DNA from: Trichoplax adhaerens
Lineage: Eukaryota > Placozoa > Uniplacotomia > Trichoplacea > Trichoplacidae
Assembly: GCF_000150275.1 (NCBI RefSeq)
Contig: NW_002060951.1
Coordinates: forward strand, 762,328 to 826,327
Reading direction: 5' to 3'
Length of the DNA: 64,000 bases
Of the stretch, positions 49,416 through 63,931 are shown piece by piece. The translations under genes and the position numbers were made by a program. The notes beneath the pieces are model-generated. The model was not told the DNA's origin. It saw only the letters and a program-made list of their open reading frames with translations, and did not search any database. Every line of letters starts with the position of its first letter. Positions within the stretch are counted from its first letter, which is position 1.

Positions 49416-52400
49416 ATTAGCAACTGGCGAGTTAGTGGAGCTTTTCCTTTAACGATTGGAGTAAAGAAGCACAAAAAATTCAGAAACCAGTTAATTTTTA
49501 TTTTACTGGTGTGAGCAAGATATCTGCTGATTAGATCTTACAGAATAAGACTAAATAAATTTCTGATCTGATAAACTACAAGAATCTCACTCATATTCCA
49601 ATACAAGCAATAAATCAACCAAGAAAGACCAAAATATTGTACAACATATTGAATGATTCAAATTTAAATACGACCCGACCCCTCTTTCTTAAAATGATAT
49701 TACGGTCATAGTAATAATATCTTGCCATCATCTTGTATATTATTAACTCTTTATAAATCAGGTCAAATACCAATATAAACTAGAGAAACATCGCGTTTTC
49801 CAATTTTCCTGATCATAGCACCTACTTCGCAGTGGGCTTTAATCAAAATATGAAAACACGCCCGACAATAAGAATATCATACTTAACGATTATTTCCGTA
49901 TCTTCTTACCAATCTTATCTTTAATTAAAACTATTAAAGATTACTTGCTAGATGCTCTATGTTTCTAATTAAATAATTCAATAGCTTTTGTATTCTAATA
50001 TATAGAAGCACAAATAAAACGAGCCGGTACTATTGCACTGCAATAGTAATAGTGTAGGAAAGCTGTTTATTTAATACCATGATCTACGATAAAGGCATAT
50101 TCTGAAATCTTTAATCTTATTGCTTAATATGTAGCTAGTTTCTAGAACGATCAAAAACTACCGTATTACTTTTCCTTAGGGATTCAGTTAAAATTATAAA
50201 ATTGGAAAGAGCTCGACTTAGTGCTATAGCAACTTTAGAATAAACACTACCAGAAAATGATTCTTATTCAACATCATGATATGCCATAATGACAAGTTTT
50301 TTATCCTGTAATTATGATTTGTTAATTCAAGCTAAGGGGATAGAGAGCTGTTATTTTCTTTGAATTTAGCTATTAATTACCCAATCGAATACTATACAAT
50401 CATGAAAGTAGATAAAAAATGGAAAATTGATTAAAAATGCAGCACTAGATCAAGCTAAAATGACAAAGGCTTCATCTCAATTATAGGACCAATAACTGCA
50501 TTCTTAAAACAATCAAGATTGGCAATTTTTATCATTTTTTTCATGAGTTATCATCTTATGTATGTAATACTATAACTCTATTACAAATTACTCTCGATCG
50601 GACAGCATAGGATCACAAAAGTAAATGATGTAAGAAACAATTATTATTTAACACCATGGAAAGCTTGAAATAGTAAAGATTTCAATCTTATAAATATGAT
50701 CTGCCAGTTCATTCTTAAAACGAAGATATTTCACTACTCTTAGCATTTTCTAGGTAGTTGCTGGGTATCATTTTATGTATCTTTTATCAATAGAAGACTA
50801 GAAATTACGGTACGCCCGATCCGGCATCTCAGAATCATTAAAGTAAATAATATTGGAAAAGGATTTTTATTCACAGCATAACACATTAATGATAGTATGA
50901 ACTTCTTTTCTATGGTTATCACAAAGAACCTCGCTGTAAAATAATGAAGATTTGTTGTCTTCACCTTTTTCTTGCGATAATTATTATCTTTCAGGAATTT
51001 TATGTAGATATGGATTGCATCGATTTTATTTGTTATCATTCATTATTTAATTATCTAATTTTTAACATTGCTACAACATTGCTACTCATCGAACCGCCCT
51101 AATACTGTATGTCAGCGTGCATGCTAAGAGATATAACTTACGAGTTTGCTATAATATCGTCGTTTCTCTCCTATATGATCTACTGTACTAGACTCAATTA
51201 ACATGGGATTGGATCTAAACCTATTCTATTTTAAGCCTATCGATGAAATCATCTATTTCGTATTACCCTCTACAAGTAATGATCGTATTTGACCTGAAAG
51301 GCATGGAGTAAAGGTAAGTACCCTAAATTCAAGTTCATTCTATACAGAAGCACACCCTTAACACTATCAATTTCCACATTGATAGCTTAAGAGTCACTCT
51401 TGAATAAATTTTTATCAAATTGTAACTAGCAGTACTATCAGCCCGTAGCCAAAGTAAGATTTTTTAACAAGTACTAATTACTTTTATAATCTATGTTGAA
51501 CAACGCTCGCGATCAGAATTATTAATTCAAATCTTCTTGATGAGACAAACTGATCTACCCTATCAATGATCTAGACTTTATAACTGGCGTTACTTATAAA
51601 TAATTATCAACAACAACTGTCATTAAAGTAGGTATGATCATCTGATATTCATAGATAATTTTGAAGTCAGTCATCAATCTAGCAATCTACTTATTTTTGC
51701 GCAAGGTGTCCATTAAGGTAATATAAGTTAATACGAGTAATACTTGATTCATTAATAACTTAGAATCGATTTACTTGACTCGTTTGCATCAACTAATTAA
51801 TCAATTCGGCTGCTTAAGTATTATATCACTTGGATTTCTGTAATAATGACAGTAAGAAATAATCGAGTCAACTTGTTAGCTCGCACCTCACGCATTAAAT
51901 AAATGAAACAGCCTACTCATTTTACAGTAGAGCAAGAGTCAACATATCACGGATTCAATACTTGAACAAATTTTAGTTGAATATTCCTTAAAACCCATTG
52001 GCTAACCTGTTGAATCAATCATGGAACGATGTAATCGCAAAAATAAGAATATGAGTCGACAATTAAAAATTGGGACGGTTAGCTATCAAGTACAGTAAAG
52101 CAATTTTAGCTTACTGGCTTCTGCCTATACGTTCAATCATACTTAAAATCAATCGGATTTAGAACAATGTACTTATTTTAAGATAAGAATCATCAAGACT
52201 AACGGTTTAATAAACCTTGATTCAAAATAGCCTTAGAATCCCATTCGTTTTAAACTAACTCAAAGTATTGGTCAGCCTTTCTCGATGATTTAAAATTATC
52301 ATGATCAGATATTAAATTATATCATTTTAACTCAATTTGGATTTTCTTCTGCTACATTCAACGACTACAATTCTTAATTTAGATGTCTACTTTGGAACCA

Positions 52401-55400
52401 GCATACCTTGAATTCTCCAGAATTAATAGATCGTGACGATAAATATCAGGAAAAGGCGTAGATCAACTTTGTTCTTGGTATTCTAATAAAGGCTAATGGA
52501 ATTGTAAATACATATATCAAGATACCAATCTAATCCAATGCTCCGATTTCTCGATTTGGTTTAAGCGAAGCTACTGTAGAAGCATGGAAATTGCTATAGA
52601 TATTTATATATGCCGCTAAGCAGTTTGTGAAAAGTTATTCATGCTAATTAGACATTAATGAGAAAGAGGGAAGAGTCCTAGTCTTTGTCTGTCTTTTAGC
52701 TAATTACTATGCAATGTTCTATCAGTCATTTTCTGCTTAAGGTTGGGCAACCAAACAATACTGAATGCTTATTTTGAATAACATAATTACTCATCAATAA
52801 AGGCAAACAATATGCCACAAGAATAGCGCCTGTTAGCGACGGTAAATTGAGTTCTTTCTATATGGTCTAAATTGGCAAGCTCTACTATTATCCTTGAATA
52901 AAGGAGTGGCCTCGAATATAATACTGTGGAAAATGATCCATAAATGAATCTACTATCATCGTAACAACAGTTGCTTATGATGATAAATGATATTCTAAAG
53001 TACTTTTAAGTCGATCTGATCAACGCGTACGATTTGTATCCTTACTTTTAAGTCAAATGATGGATACCCTCTTACATCAGAATGTACTATTGTATGTTTT
53101 AACTTTCATTTAACATGGCATGATGATTGATAGAAAATTAATAAGAGATGTTGGTCTGTAATCTAAGTGTCAGTAGTTAATAGATGTTCGATACACTGAT
53201 GCGTCCAATGAAAAGTCATCGAGTCGTAGACAAAACTAGTAGTCAGATGGAATATTCTTAACATCCTTGTAGACTAACGTCATGAAATCCCTTAATTCTA
53301 TTTATCGGTTAGGGAGAGCTGTAACTGATAGTTAAAAGTATGTAGGAAGTTAATGAATCAATTTCAGCTTCCTCGCGCCTTTGATAATCATTTTAGGCAT
53401 GGACAACAAATTTGTTTGTCGTACTAAGTCAGCAATTCGCTTCTTGCTGTAGTTTTAGATATAACGTATGTAAAGTTGGACTGTGATATCGTATTTGTTC
53501 CATTGAAAGTTGTATTAGCGGAAAGAAAAGCTAACTGGTCAGAGTGGCAGTTGAATAGATCTACACTCCTTAATACTCACAATACATCAATAACTAGATA
53601 TACTACTGTATATAGTGTAATGCTGTAGTTCTATTTCGATTAGAGTATGATAGAATTAGGTGGAATTGAATTTAAAATATTGCTCATAGAGAATTAGAAG
53701 CTATTACAAAGACGCAATACTACTAGTTATTTGCCGGGATTACAAAATTTGTAATATATTAGCCGATAGTTAACATTTACTTATGGCTGTAGTACCCTCT
53801 AAAATTAGTAATCCTGTCGATTTTAATATGCAAAACACAGGATAATTCATGAAATTATTCCCGCATTGTATCGATACTGAATGAGCTTTTATATTCTGGG
53901 GTCTCCATATTAATGTCGCCAATTAATCTACTATCAATGAGATCAAGTTTTCTCGCCTTGCTAGGATTCTTACGTGAGTACATTGCCCTTTTATTCGTTT
54001 AAGTGATATTAATAAAAAATCTGCGTGCGTCGTTATGATCTCAAACTTAAATAGCTGTTTAAGGATGATTTAGGATTTTAAAATATCTATGAGTTAGTCA
54101 ATAGCTCTGTAGAATATGAATTGTTATGATACCCCGATATTTGCAATAGTAAGATTGCATTTAAATATTCAATTACTGTAGTCATCTAGTCAGCAAAGAT
54201 CAATTTTGAATTTAATTGAAGATCTTAATAAGCAGCATAAAATAGAAAGCACGCTATTAGCATTCTTACTCTTTATACGTATTCCACTTCATATTCATAC
54301 AATTACAGTATTATTTGCTGAGGAATATTTACCCTGATGCAGACTTACCATAATGCTATATCTTGTAAATGGTTAATCCTACTTTAGGAATACTCGCATA
54401 CTCACAGAAATTAATTCTAGTCTTATGTGTAATGTAAGGAAAAGGTTTATTACCGTAAGATCTGAAATCAACACTGGAATAACTGTATCATGTAAACATA
54501 ATATACAATTGTTATATTGAGCAAGTCGACAGGCCGAAAGGTTTCAACCCGCTCGACAGTAGTGCAAATCTAATGTAGATCGTAAGCATAAATATAAAGC
54601 AAAAATGAAAGCAAGCAAAGATAAATGTTCAATTTATGCACTGGCTTTATACTATCTAATTACGTTATAAGATACCAATTTATTTCACTGCCACGTATTA
54701 ATAGTTTTAGGCTTTCTGACTGATTTAGAGAATATCCAAGCCGAAATATAATTTCTATAAAGACTGTACTACGCTTTTCCCAGTTAACCAGTAAATCACC
54801 AGATGAAAGCGAAATCAATGAGCGGTAGTAATGTCTTTACGTCATTAAAGTATTTTGTCATCTGAGAATATCTTAAGTGCTTGAGCTGATACTATTATGA
54901 TGCAGCACCTATATTTAGCAGTTACATGATAGCTATACAAGATTCCTTATTCCAACATCATCACATTAATATTACAGCGTTTCTTTCTTTATTTCTCTCT
55001 ATCTTTAACGGGTAACAGTACTACGTAATCATTTATTATTGGAGATAGTAACAAAATCTTAGAAACGCATTACGGGGACTTACAATTAGTATTAGTAGTA
55101 CAAGTAGATTGCTTCGCATAACATCTAGCTTAAACCTATAATAAAAATTTGATTCTTTAATTACACATTATTACAGTATTGCCAAAAGCGACAACCCTCT
55201 GATAAATCACATACGGGAAATCGTATTAATATACCGTTTTATATATCAATGTAAATATTCACATATTCTCATATTTATAAATGTTTCGGACTGTAGCTGC
55301 AACACTCTAAATAGCACTATACTTTTGATTCCATAACGCAGACTATACTTCATTGTAGATACAACAGAATGAGTTATAATATTAGTGGATATTAAGATTA

Positions 55401-55638
55401 TATCTATTCGGTTACGGCTTGTACGATGTACTGTAACCCTTATGGCTGAACCTGTAAGTGTTAGTATTACTACTAGATACTATCGAATACTGAATTCATT
55501 TCTTTAATAATTTGATGTTCCAATCAGGCCTACTACGAAAGAATTTAAATTACCATACAATACGGAATAGTCTTGGAAAGTCCCATATGCAAACTTTTTA
55601 TCATAATTCTGCCACTGTTTCATCACCACAGCAAATGC
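49416..55638. other. Gene-poor 6.2-kb spacer between the patatin paralogs
   Basis: AT-rich sequence without recognisable exons on either strand. The 88-codon minus frame at 50773-51039 shows no family features. Between about 50000 and 51000, similar A/T-rich blocks (ATTATTTAACACCATG-like words near 50060, 50270, 50640, 50870) hint at a degenerate repeat. Strongly diverged remnants of the tandem duplication could be present below my detection. Confidence 0.4.
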
Positions 55639-58600
55639 TTATACTGTTGTTACTTTCCGGCGATCGCGTAGACGGGGTAAATATTCGTTAATAAAGAAAG
55701 CTATAGTCCCCCTTCTTCCACTCTATAATTGTTAAAATGAATTAAAATCACCATTATACGAACAACTTCGTACCTTGCAGCGAAAATAAACACTTTAACA
55801 ATAAATATCTTTGCAATAATTATTACATTGCACGATTATACACAAGCTCGCAAAAATGTTACAGTATTATTTTAACCTTACAAAATCGTATTTCATTCCA
55901 ATATATTATAATTCTACTTCTACTTTACTAAATGATGACTATGCAGCAATAAGTCGCAATATTAAGCTTACCTTTTTCAATAACTTTTTGTCTGCCTCAT
56001 CCATATACCAATTTGTTGTTCCAACATGGTGAGTATTAATTCCAATTGTTCTATGTACATCCACACCCTTTCAATGTAAATTTATAAATCACATAACATA
56101 TAACCATACAAATTACTATTATATAATTTTTTAAGAAGTCAATATTTTACTACGAGGTATCTAAATTCTTTCATAACCAACCTTTACAAATCTCCTTTTA
56201 GAACTCATTGCTAGTGTGTCCTATTTTTTCAATTATAGTATTTGATATTAACTTAGTCTATCAAATCGTAAATTGGTTCTACATAAACATAAAAAGTATA
56301 TCTTACCAATAACGATGACACGTATTCAGAGGGTTTGGTTATGTTGACCCGCTCAAACCCAAGATGACCAGTCCTCAAATTTACACCAACAGAACGAAAA
56401 TATCCAAGAATCTCATTCAGATCAACCTATAGTATTAATGCAGCTAATGTTACCTTCATTGACACTGCAGTACACTAATGCCTATATTGAAGTATTTATA
56501 TTTTAATCGTTCTTACAAATTTCTCAAGGCTTTAGTATAAGGTAACAAATATCAACAAAGCTTTTAAGCATGTATACAGTAAATCTTTAACATCTATTGT
56601 AATAAATGAATGTAAACTATTATGTGCACTATGCAGTAAGCCAGTAATTAAAATTGTTTTATCGCTCTATCAATTATTCCTTTAATCTTTACCCTATTAT
56701 CATTGTTCGGATTAATTTTTTTCATGAAGTCAACTTCACCACCCCGACGCAGTAGTTTCGACTTTGCAGTATTGTCTAAATTCTATTTACAATTTTAAAC
56801 ATTAATAAACATCTAGACTAAAAACCAACATTATGTAGTAATATCATTCTCTAATCCAAAAGTAGGTAACCCTTAAAATTTCTTGTACATCTTCCAGGCG
56901 ATAATACGATGGTCTATTTCCATCAGTTACAGCGTATTTATCTAATTCCTGCATAAAATTAAAATACCATTACTTCTAATGCGGAAATGTTCGAAAACAG
57001 AATTTAGCAAAAATATAAAGCTAACAAAATCAGTAAAACACTGGGTAAGGCTATCACGTAAACAGAAAACGTGCAAGTACAGTGATACTAATTGTCAGTA
57101 AGACCTAATGGCAGCATGGGCATACTTGAAAGTCAGACGTGAGTATAGAGCATTCTTCTCGATCACAGCGACAGTTTACTTAGTATTGCATGCATATAGC
57201 AAAATCTGCTAGTTATCAACATTATTAGTGTATGTAGTAATTAACTATAATTGTAAGTGTAAAGTACTACAGTACTATTGCAAAAATTATAAAGTTGATA
57301 TGAAATAGTTAAAAAATAACGGCTTTTTGGTTGAAAATACTCGTAAAGTCTACGAAATGTTACAATCGCTTCGCATTAAGACTATCATAAAGTAGTAATG
57401 TCATACATTCCATACAGTCTAGCAAGTGTTACAATAATTGCATAATGAATACCGTCATAAAACGTTCAAATTCTCGAAGTAAATCCTGTCGATCTGAATG
57501 AGAAACCTGAATGGATTTCCTAGTTTGTTTTAGCAAATTGTAATTGAGCTCCAATTAATATATTTTCTCGATAAAGGGAAAAAGAGTATGATTCTGCGGC
57601 ATAAATCTGTATTGTGCTTAGAGTGCCAGTTGCCAACAATTTAACAACCGCTAAATTCCTATATACTTGCCTGCCCTTTTTCTGGGATAGTTTCGTTTGA
57701 AATTCCTTACTCAAATGATAATTTACCCAATTCCTAACCGATTGCTTAGGCATAGAGGGGTTATTCTCTTTGCACCGATGAAATAACGAAGCTTCTCTTT
57801 CTATTAATTTTTTTGCAAATATTTCCGCTTCATTCGCTGAATACTACGGTAAGAAGCATGTTATAATAAAACGATTAATACTCTTTATAATGTTGTAACA
57901 TTTATTGGCGATATCATCTCAATATAATACAATTGTGATACAGCCATTCCGAAGATGCAATTTAATAGCAGGCTTAGATTGTACAGTTACACTAGTAATA
58001 AGTCATGAATACGTACGTAATCGATAGAATAAGCAAATTTCACAAGAAATTTATTCGGTATTTATTAACTTACTAATAGTAGCCCTAATGTTTTCCAGTT
58101 GCATTCTGTCCCAAATCTGGCAGCGTCATCATATAATTCATCAATTCTCGTATGGAATGGTCTAAGTTTTTTAACGAAATGATTTTTCTCTTCTAAGGAA
58201 AGCCACCATCCTAAACAAGTAATTGTACAGTAATTATGAAAAAGGCTTTGATACAGCGTACAAAACACACTATAGCTGAAGAACAAATTACTTCTAACGG
58301 GAATAGCTTACCATCTTAATTACGTACAGTAGAATAATAGCCATCTTATTGTTTTATATGAAAGTAGAACATCTTTACTTTATAGGCTTTACAGAAGTTA
58401 CTACTGTATGTTATTGTCTATTTACAGTAGGTTGTTCTATTTTTAAAATCGAAATTTGAAATTTTTCTAACGTGTATTATCGTATATTTTCGAAAAATTA
58501 TTTAGAAAAGCGACAAGTATAGTACATGTTATTTTTTCGTAAGATTAACTACATATCGATTTAAATAATACGTTTGGAACACCGTAATAATAATTACAAA

Positions 58601-60428
58601 TTAAGAAAGTTTACCGTCGAAAACGTGTATTGGATAGTTACACACTAAGCCACCATCAACGTAAATATCTTTCCTAGATGAACCCTTTTCCCATCCACCA
58701 CATATACAGCAACAACACCAACAACGAATGCATTTACACGATTTTTCGGATATATCACTTTCATCATAATCTTCTCTAGGATAACGCATTCTTGCAAAGT
58801 AGACTGTAACAACAAGTACGCGTATATAGTCAATTCAAATCTCCTTAGCATTAAGGATTAGTTCCACTTCTCTTATAAAAATATCGGTATGAGTACGAGC
58901 TACATGTATACTAAAATAATTACTAGTCTAGGGGCAAAACTGTAACAACACTAGACAAAGGTAAACTTTGATACAGAAAAAATTTAACAGGACTCACAAG
59001 GAAGAGACATTGACATTCTGACTGCTTTATAAATTTCCATGTTTGGCGTAGTTTTTGCGTGTAGATAATCTGCAGATAGCCGATTTAAGTTTGTTGAGAC
59101 GATACATAGTTCGGTATCATTACGTTCCAATAGCTAAAGATCAATACGTATACCGGTAAGTATCAAGTGTAGCCGCGTTAAATAAAATATGATTACAACT
59201 ACTACATGAATACGCTCATTTCGTTACTATCAATTTCATTAAATAGTTATAGCCATCAACCTGAGCGAAAGTGATATCTGAGTCGATATTCAGTTCTTTA
59301 AACCTTTGTCTGAACCAGCGCTCAATTCTTCGCCCGGGATTCCAACCAAATTTGGTGATTAAATTGGGCAGCAAGCTACAGCAACCTAATGCATGATCTA
59401 GACTCGATAATATTTGGTTAACAACTGTTAGTATAGATGTTTAGCCTTGTTCAACGTAAGTATTGAATTTTAGTCTAATCTATATGCATCTAATAACAAG
59501 AGTTAGTCAAGTTGTATTTTGAATACAGCATTTTATTATGAAAGATATTAGTTTTAACTTCAGTGGATACCTTCTAAGATACCCTTAATATTTTGATTGA
59601 GTAAATAATCAATATCTTTTAGTTTCAATCCTATTGCAAGGAGAGAAGCAAGCATTGCACCAGCACTAGCTCCAGCTATCCGTTTAATCCTTCTGTTGCC
59701 ATTGGCATCCGTTAGTATTCCTAATTCTTGTAGAACCTAATTGCAAATTGTCAATGCAAACATAATGAATAGCATTGTAGAACTAAGAAAGGGTTCAGTT
59801 CATTAGTTTATTTGCATAGTATGGTAAATTGATCACTTTGATGCGTAGTATATTTTAATGGAGTTGAAGGATATTTACAGTATCGCTATAGGCTGGCTGT
59901 ACTTTATTTACTGTAATTTATAAATGACTTTAACTTAGCCATTTGAATCAATCTACTATCCCTTTGTGCTAATTTTATATTTAAAATTTCTGATATAGAA
60001 TTCGCTATACTGTATATGCACACTGTTTTATATGACTAATTGCAAGACATACTGTAGCTGCTGTAATACCATAACGGGATTCATGTCCATTTTATGGGCT
60101 AGATTTACTATTTCTCTGTATTCCTTATACTATAATTCCAGTCATCATTTCTATTCTTTTCGGGGATTTCAATCATGTAGGAGAACGTCATTTTAATATG
60201 ATCAACTCAGTACAGTTCCTGTCATAGTTATCGAGCGTAACTACTATCATTCGGCTTACTTGTAATGCTCCGATATAGGCGATACCCTTAACACCACCGC
60301 CTTCAAAAACCAAATTTTCGATTTCATCTTCCTCAGTTAATCGTCCTTCCTCTCTTAAAGTTTGCAATTCACTTTTAATATGATTTATTAATCCCAATTC
60401 TTCTGGATCGAAGCCAACGCTCTCTTCA
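55639..60428 (-). CDS. Patatin-like phospholipase with one EF-hand-like unit (copy B), first exon unresolved
   Basis: Tandem paralog of the gene to its left, same strand. Exons (minus): about 60428-60261, 59736-59571, 59385-59261, 59133-58998, 58803-58615, 58210-58074, 57843-57667, 57506-57453, 56948-56871, 56782-56693, 56426-56307, 56067-55972, 55722-55639. EGGGVKGIAYIGAL gives the oxyanion loop, GASAGAML the nucleophile, and DGGLVCNYPIHVFDG the catalytic Asp. The preceding cysteine cluster is CKCIRCWCCCCICGGW. Exon phases and lengths in the lipase half match copy A (for example 136 nt for exon 4 in both). The C-terminal part has one EF-hand-like loop, NPNNDNRVDLNE, again interrupted before Val. 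The protein ends soon after SGRRGTIAF (...RKVTTV), without the long tail of copy A. No ATG lies in the first exon seen, which opens after a TATAG acceptor, so the start codon is in an unidentified upstream exon. Confidence 0.85.
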
Positions 60429-63400
60429 CTATAATGAATGAATTGATGTCAATTTAGCACCATGTTGCACGATCTGAACCTTAATATCGATGGGTACTCA
60501 TGTTGTGAAATTTCAATTTGAAAAGATTGTCTGACTGTCATTCGATACGGCTGTACGTATGTTGTACTGTATTCTCGAAAGATGTTTACTGTAATGTATT
60601 TGTTGATAATAAGATTACTTCAACTTTGTACCACTAGAATTGAATTGACTCATTGTAATCCTCTTGATCGGCATGGTAACTGTGACTGATTGACGGAATG
60701 AATCCATGCTTGTCTAGAGTCTTCTCCAACCATTGGTACACTTGTGTGCAGTATGATGGATGTCTTACATAATATGAATTCATGATTAAAACATTATTCT
60801 TATTTCAGTCGTACTGTAGATTTCTACGCTGTCATGGTCACTCTCTGCTGTGATAATACGTATACGCGTCGAGGATAGGGTCGTTTATTCATTTTCATTT
60901 CACTTGATTGCTTTCCTTGGCTGTATTATTCATACATGCTCTTTCTACCTACAATATCTGCTTGATTGATACAGTAGAAAGAATTCCTGATCTGCAGTAA
61001 ATTGACCAATGTCCTCAACTGTATAGGAAATCCTTGCACATCCGCGTCCACTTATTTCACACTTGCGTCTGACGAAAATTCACCTCTTATAGAGCACAAA
61101 AATGTTACTGTTGTACTGTACTGTACTGTTCACTTGCAGTTGCTGTATTGGCAAATTGTCTTCTTGTTATTATTTCAACAAAATGTTGATGGAGAAGGCA
61201 CTAAATATTATTATGTTGCCTTCTATCGACAACGAATCATTGCAATGAGATGGCAAAACTTACCTCCTAGGGGAACGATTACGATTCATCTTGATTCCTT
61301 GATCACAAGCGAATTGGCACACTAATCTACTGGATCATATTAGGTTCAAGTAACTTAATCCAATTGCAATGGCAGCCAGTGGACCCAATTAAAAGCGGTA
61401 CTGAAACGTTCCAACTGGCACACAATCGTAAACGCTTGAAGCCAATGGTTGAAACGCTACTCCGCCAAAGTGACGCGTCTTGGAGTCAATAGTAGCTGTA
61501 ATTGAATTACCATTTTAGCTGCAGCATCGGACGAGTACAGTATACTGTATGTAGCAGAGTCAAATTGCAATACGAAACACTGCCATCCAATACAACCCTA
61601 GTCACTGGCATCACTTTCTTTCTCTTTCTAAGAATGATGACGCAAGAGTCATTATCTTGATGACAATAACAATCGCGTTTCGCCACTCATTTGCTTTTAA
61701 TATTTGAGTTATTGAACTATGGTCGCACATAGTCGCACACGTGCTGGGATAAATTCGAGCATGCGCGGAGATGCCACCATTTTGCCTGAAAGGCCCGCTT
61801 TACTCACAGTACTGTGTACTGTACAGTGTACATAGTGTACAGTATAGTACTGTACAGTACGTACTGTAGACTATAGAGGTTAAAAAACATCTGTGTTTTT
61901 GACCAATAGGAGAATTTTTAATGTTGAACAGCTTTTAGTATAGAGAAAATAGAAGGAATTTCATACACATCACTCTACAGTACTGTATTTCTGTTTTACC
62001 AGATTTGCAGTCATTTCCTCTCTGAGCAACTGCAGTTTTATCTTCCTACACTGTACAATATTCATGAGTGTACAATTCAGCCATATTGATATCGATACTC
62101 AGCGTAAGTACAGTATAATACTGGACGTACAATCGTATTTTGCTTGTCTGGTCCAGTATTTTAGTAACAACCCACATGCCTACGGCCCACTATCTTCTGA
62201 AAAGCATACTACAATATTTTAGCATAGCCCATAGCATGAAATTCTCGCCCTTTTCTATACTATACTCTACCGTATATACAGTACTGTATGATTGAAAGAT
62301 ATCAACATAGCAGGGCCTAGTGTACAATAACTGTACTTTAATGCCTTCCAAAACAGCAACGATATCCTGAACTATGACCAGATCCAGACCCCCAGTAGTT
62401 TTACAGTATATCAGACTTTGAACTTTAACCATTCCTCCCTCTGGTCTCTAGTTTCATTGCTAAAAAGTTTACAGTAGACTCTCTACTGTAAACTTTTTAG
62501 CAATAAAATTGAAATGAATTATTATTAATTATCAAAGACCTTGGCTAGACCTGTCAGAGATTCGGTTATCAAGATCATTTAGTAGTTTATGACTGTGCAT
62601 TAGATCCAACTATGCAGTACAGTACAGTAGTTGGTTTCGCTAATCTGCACTCTCACAGTCAGGCCTCGAAACGGGCATACTGTACTCAGTAGAGTCGTTA
62701 AATGGAGTGAAAAGTAACCCGAACCCAATGGAATTGTTGATTTTCTATCCCCAAATGAGTGCAATCGCTATACAAACACTGTATCACCATAGAATTTCTG
62801 AAGTCGAATTTCGCCCTTCAAGTCTGTATACAGTACTGTATAGTAAAAAAGAAATTTGTAATTTCTATCGCTATACAGTACAGTACAGTACTGAGTCTGA
62901 TGAATTTCGATGGCACTCTGAAAAGATATAATTGTACTAGTTCAATCAGGTTCCAACGAGATCAAATCTATATGTATTTGTAGTCGAATAACTCAGAAAT
63001 GCCGATTTGGTTCTTATTTCTCGAAATAGTTTATAATTTTCCCGTAAAATTGGTTAAAAGTCTACAATATCTACAGTACGAAATGAATTTTTTCTACAGT
63101 CCAGTCAGTACTGTACTTGTACTGTACAGTACAATGGAAGAAGCACTCTAGTATTTGACCCATTTCGGAACGCTACAGTACGGTCAAGTGTAACCTTGGT
63201 GAAGTACATTGTACTGTACTACTATAAAATGAACTGACAAGACCCTCCATAAGGGTCTCTACTGTAGTCTACTCACAACAGGATTCTATGGACCACCGCA
63301 ACAAACTATTGTACTGTATAGTAGAGCACGTCCAACACTCCTCCAGTTCCCTAGTCCCTAGCAACGCCATTGTACCGTATCGTGGTCAAGGAAGAAGCAC

Positions 63401-63931
63401 CATCAGTCACAAGTAACAAACCTTCTCATACCATAAATAGATTAATGAATTCTATTATCCGATATATGAGTCATGAACATGTTGAAAAAGACTTTTCAGT
63501 CATCAGTCATACTCATCCTTGATCACCCTTGGCTGGGGTGCCATCCACGTCATAACCGCGTAACGCTCGACCGTATTTGCCGTATTGTACACCGACATAC
63601 AGACAAACAGACAGAACATAACAGTCAAACCAATCATCGTTAACATTAGTCCAACGGTGGTGTGATCGGTGTCGGGCTGCCTATCTGCCTGCCTGCGTTA
63701 TTGCTTGTGGCTTTTTTTCCGTCCATTCCTAACTGGAATATTATTGCAAGCGTTGGACTAAAAAGAAATCGAGTAATCCATAAATGATTTGATTATGTTG
63801 TTAGAAAGCGAAATTACGGGATATGATGTTCTAGCGGTGGTGTGTATGGGACTATGGAGCTATTTTATTTCTTTTCATCTTGTAGCGCTAGGATACGGGT
63901 AAGGGCGTTACTTACTTATACTATATCAATC
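60429..63931. promoter_or_regulatory. GTAC-array-rich region upstream of patatin B
   Basis: About 3.5 kb 5' of patatin B, probably head to head with the gene starting at the right edge. GTAC pentamer clusters lie at about 61112-61132, 61806-61878, 62275-62290, 62612-62632, 62872-62896, 63105-63135 and 63205-63222. The unidentified first exon of patatin B should lie here. A 107-codon frame at 61002-61325 has no family features and overlaps an array, so I do not call it a gene. Confidence 0.5.
62456..62504. repeat. Perfect 23-bp inverted repeat (hairpin)
   Basis: The left arm 62456-62478 (starts ATTGCTAAAAAG, ends ACAGTAGA) is the exact reverse complement of the right arm 62482-62504, with a 3-base CTC loop. 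Pairing resumes for three more A/T pairs after one mismatch outside the arms. It could form a cruciform or RNA hairpin, or be a small palindromic element. Confidence 0.95.

Noticed and set aside
50773-51039. 88-codon minus-strand frame in the patatin spacer
   Set aside because: AT-driven Lys/Ile/Asn-rich translation, no splice-linked partner exons and no match to the paralogs.
61002-61325. 107-codon plus-strand frame between patatin B and the right edge
   Set aside because: No recognisable domain, overlaps a GTAC array, composition like the surrounding non-coding DNA. Kept only as a remark.
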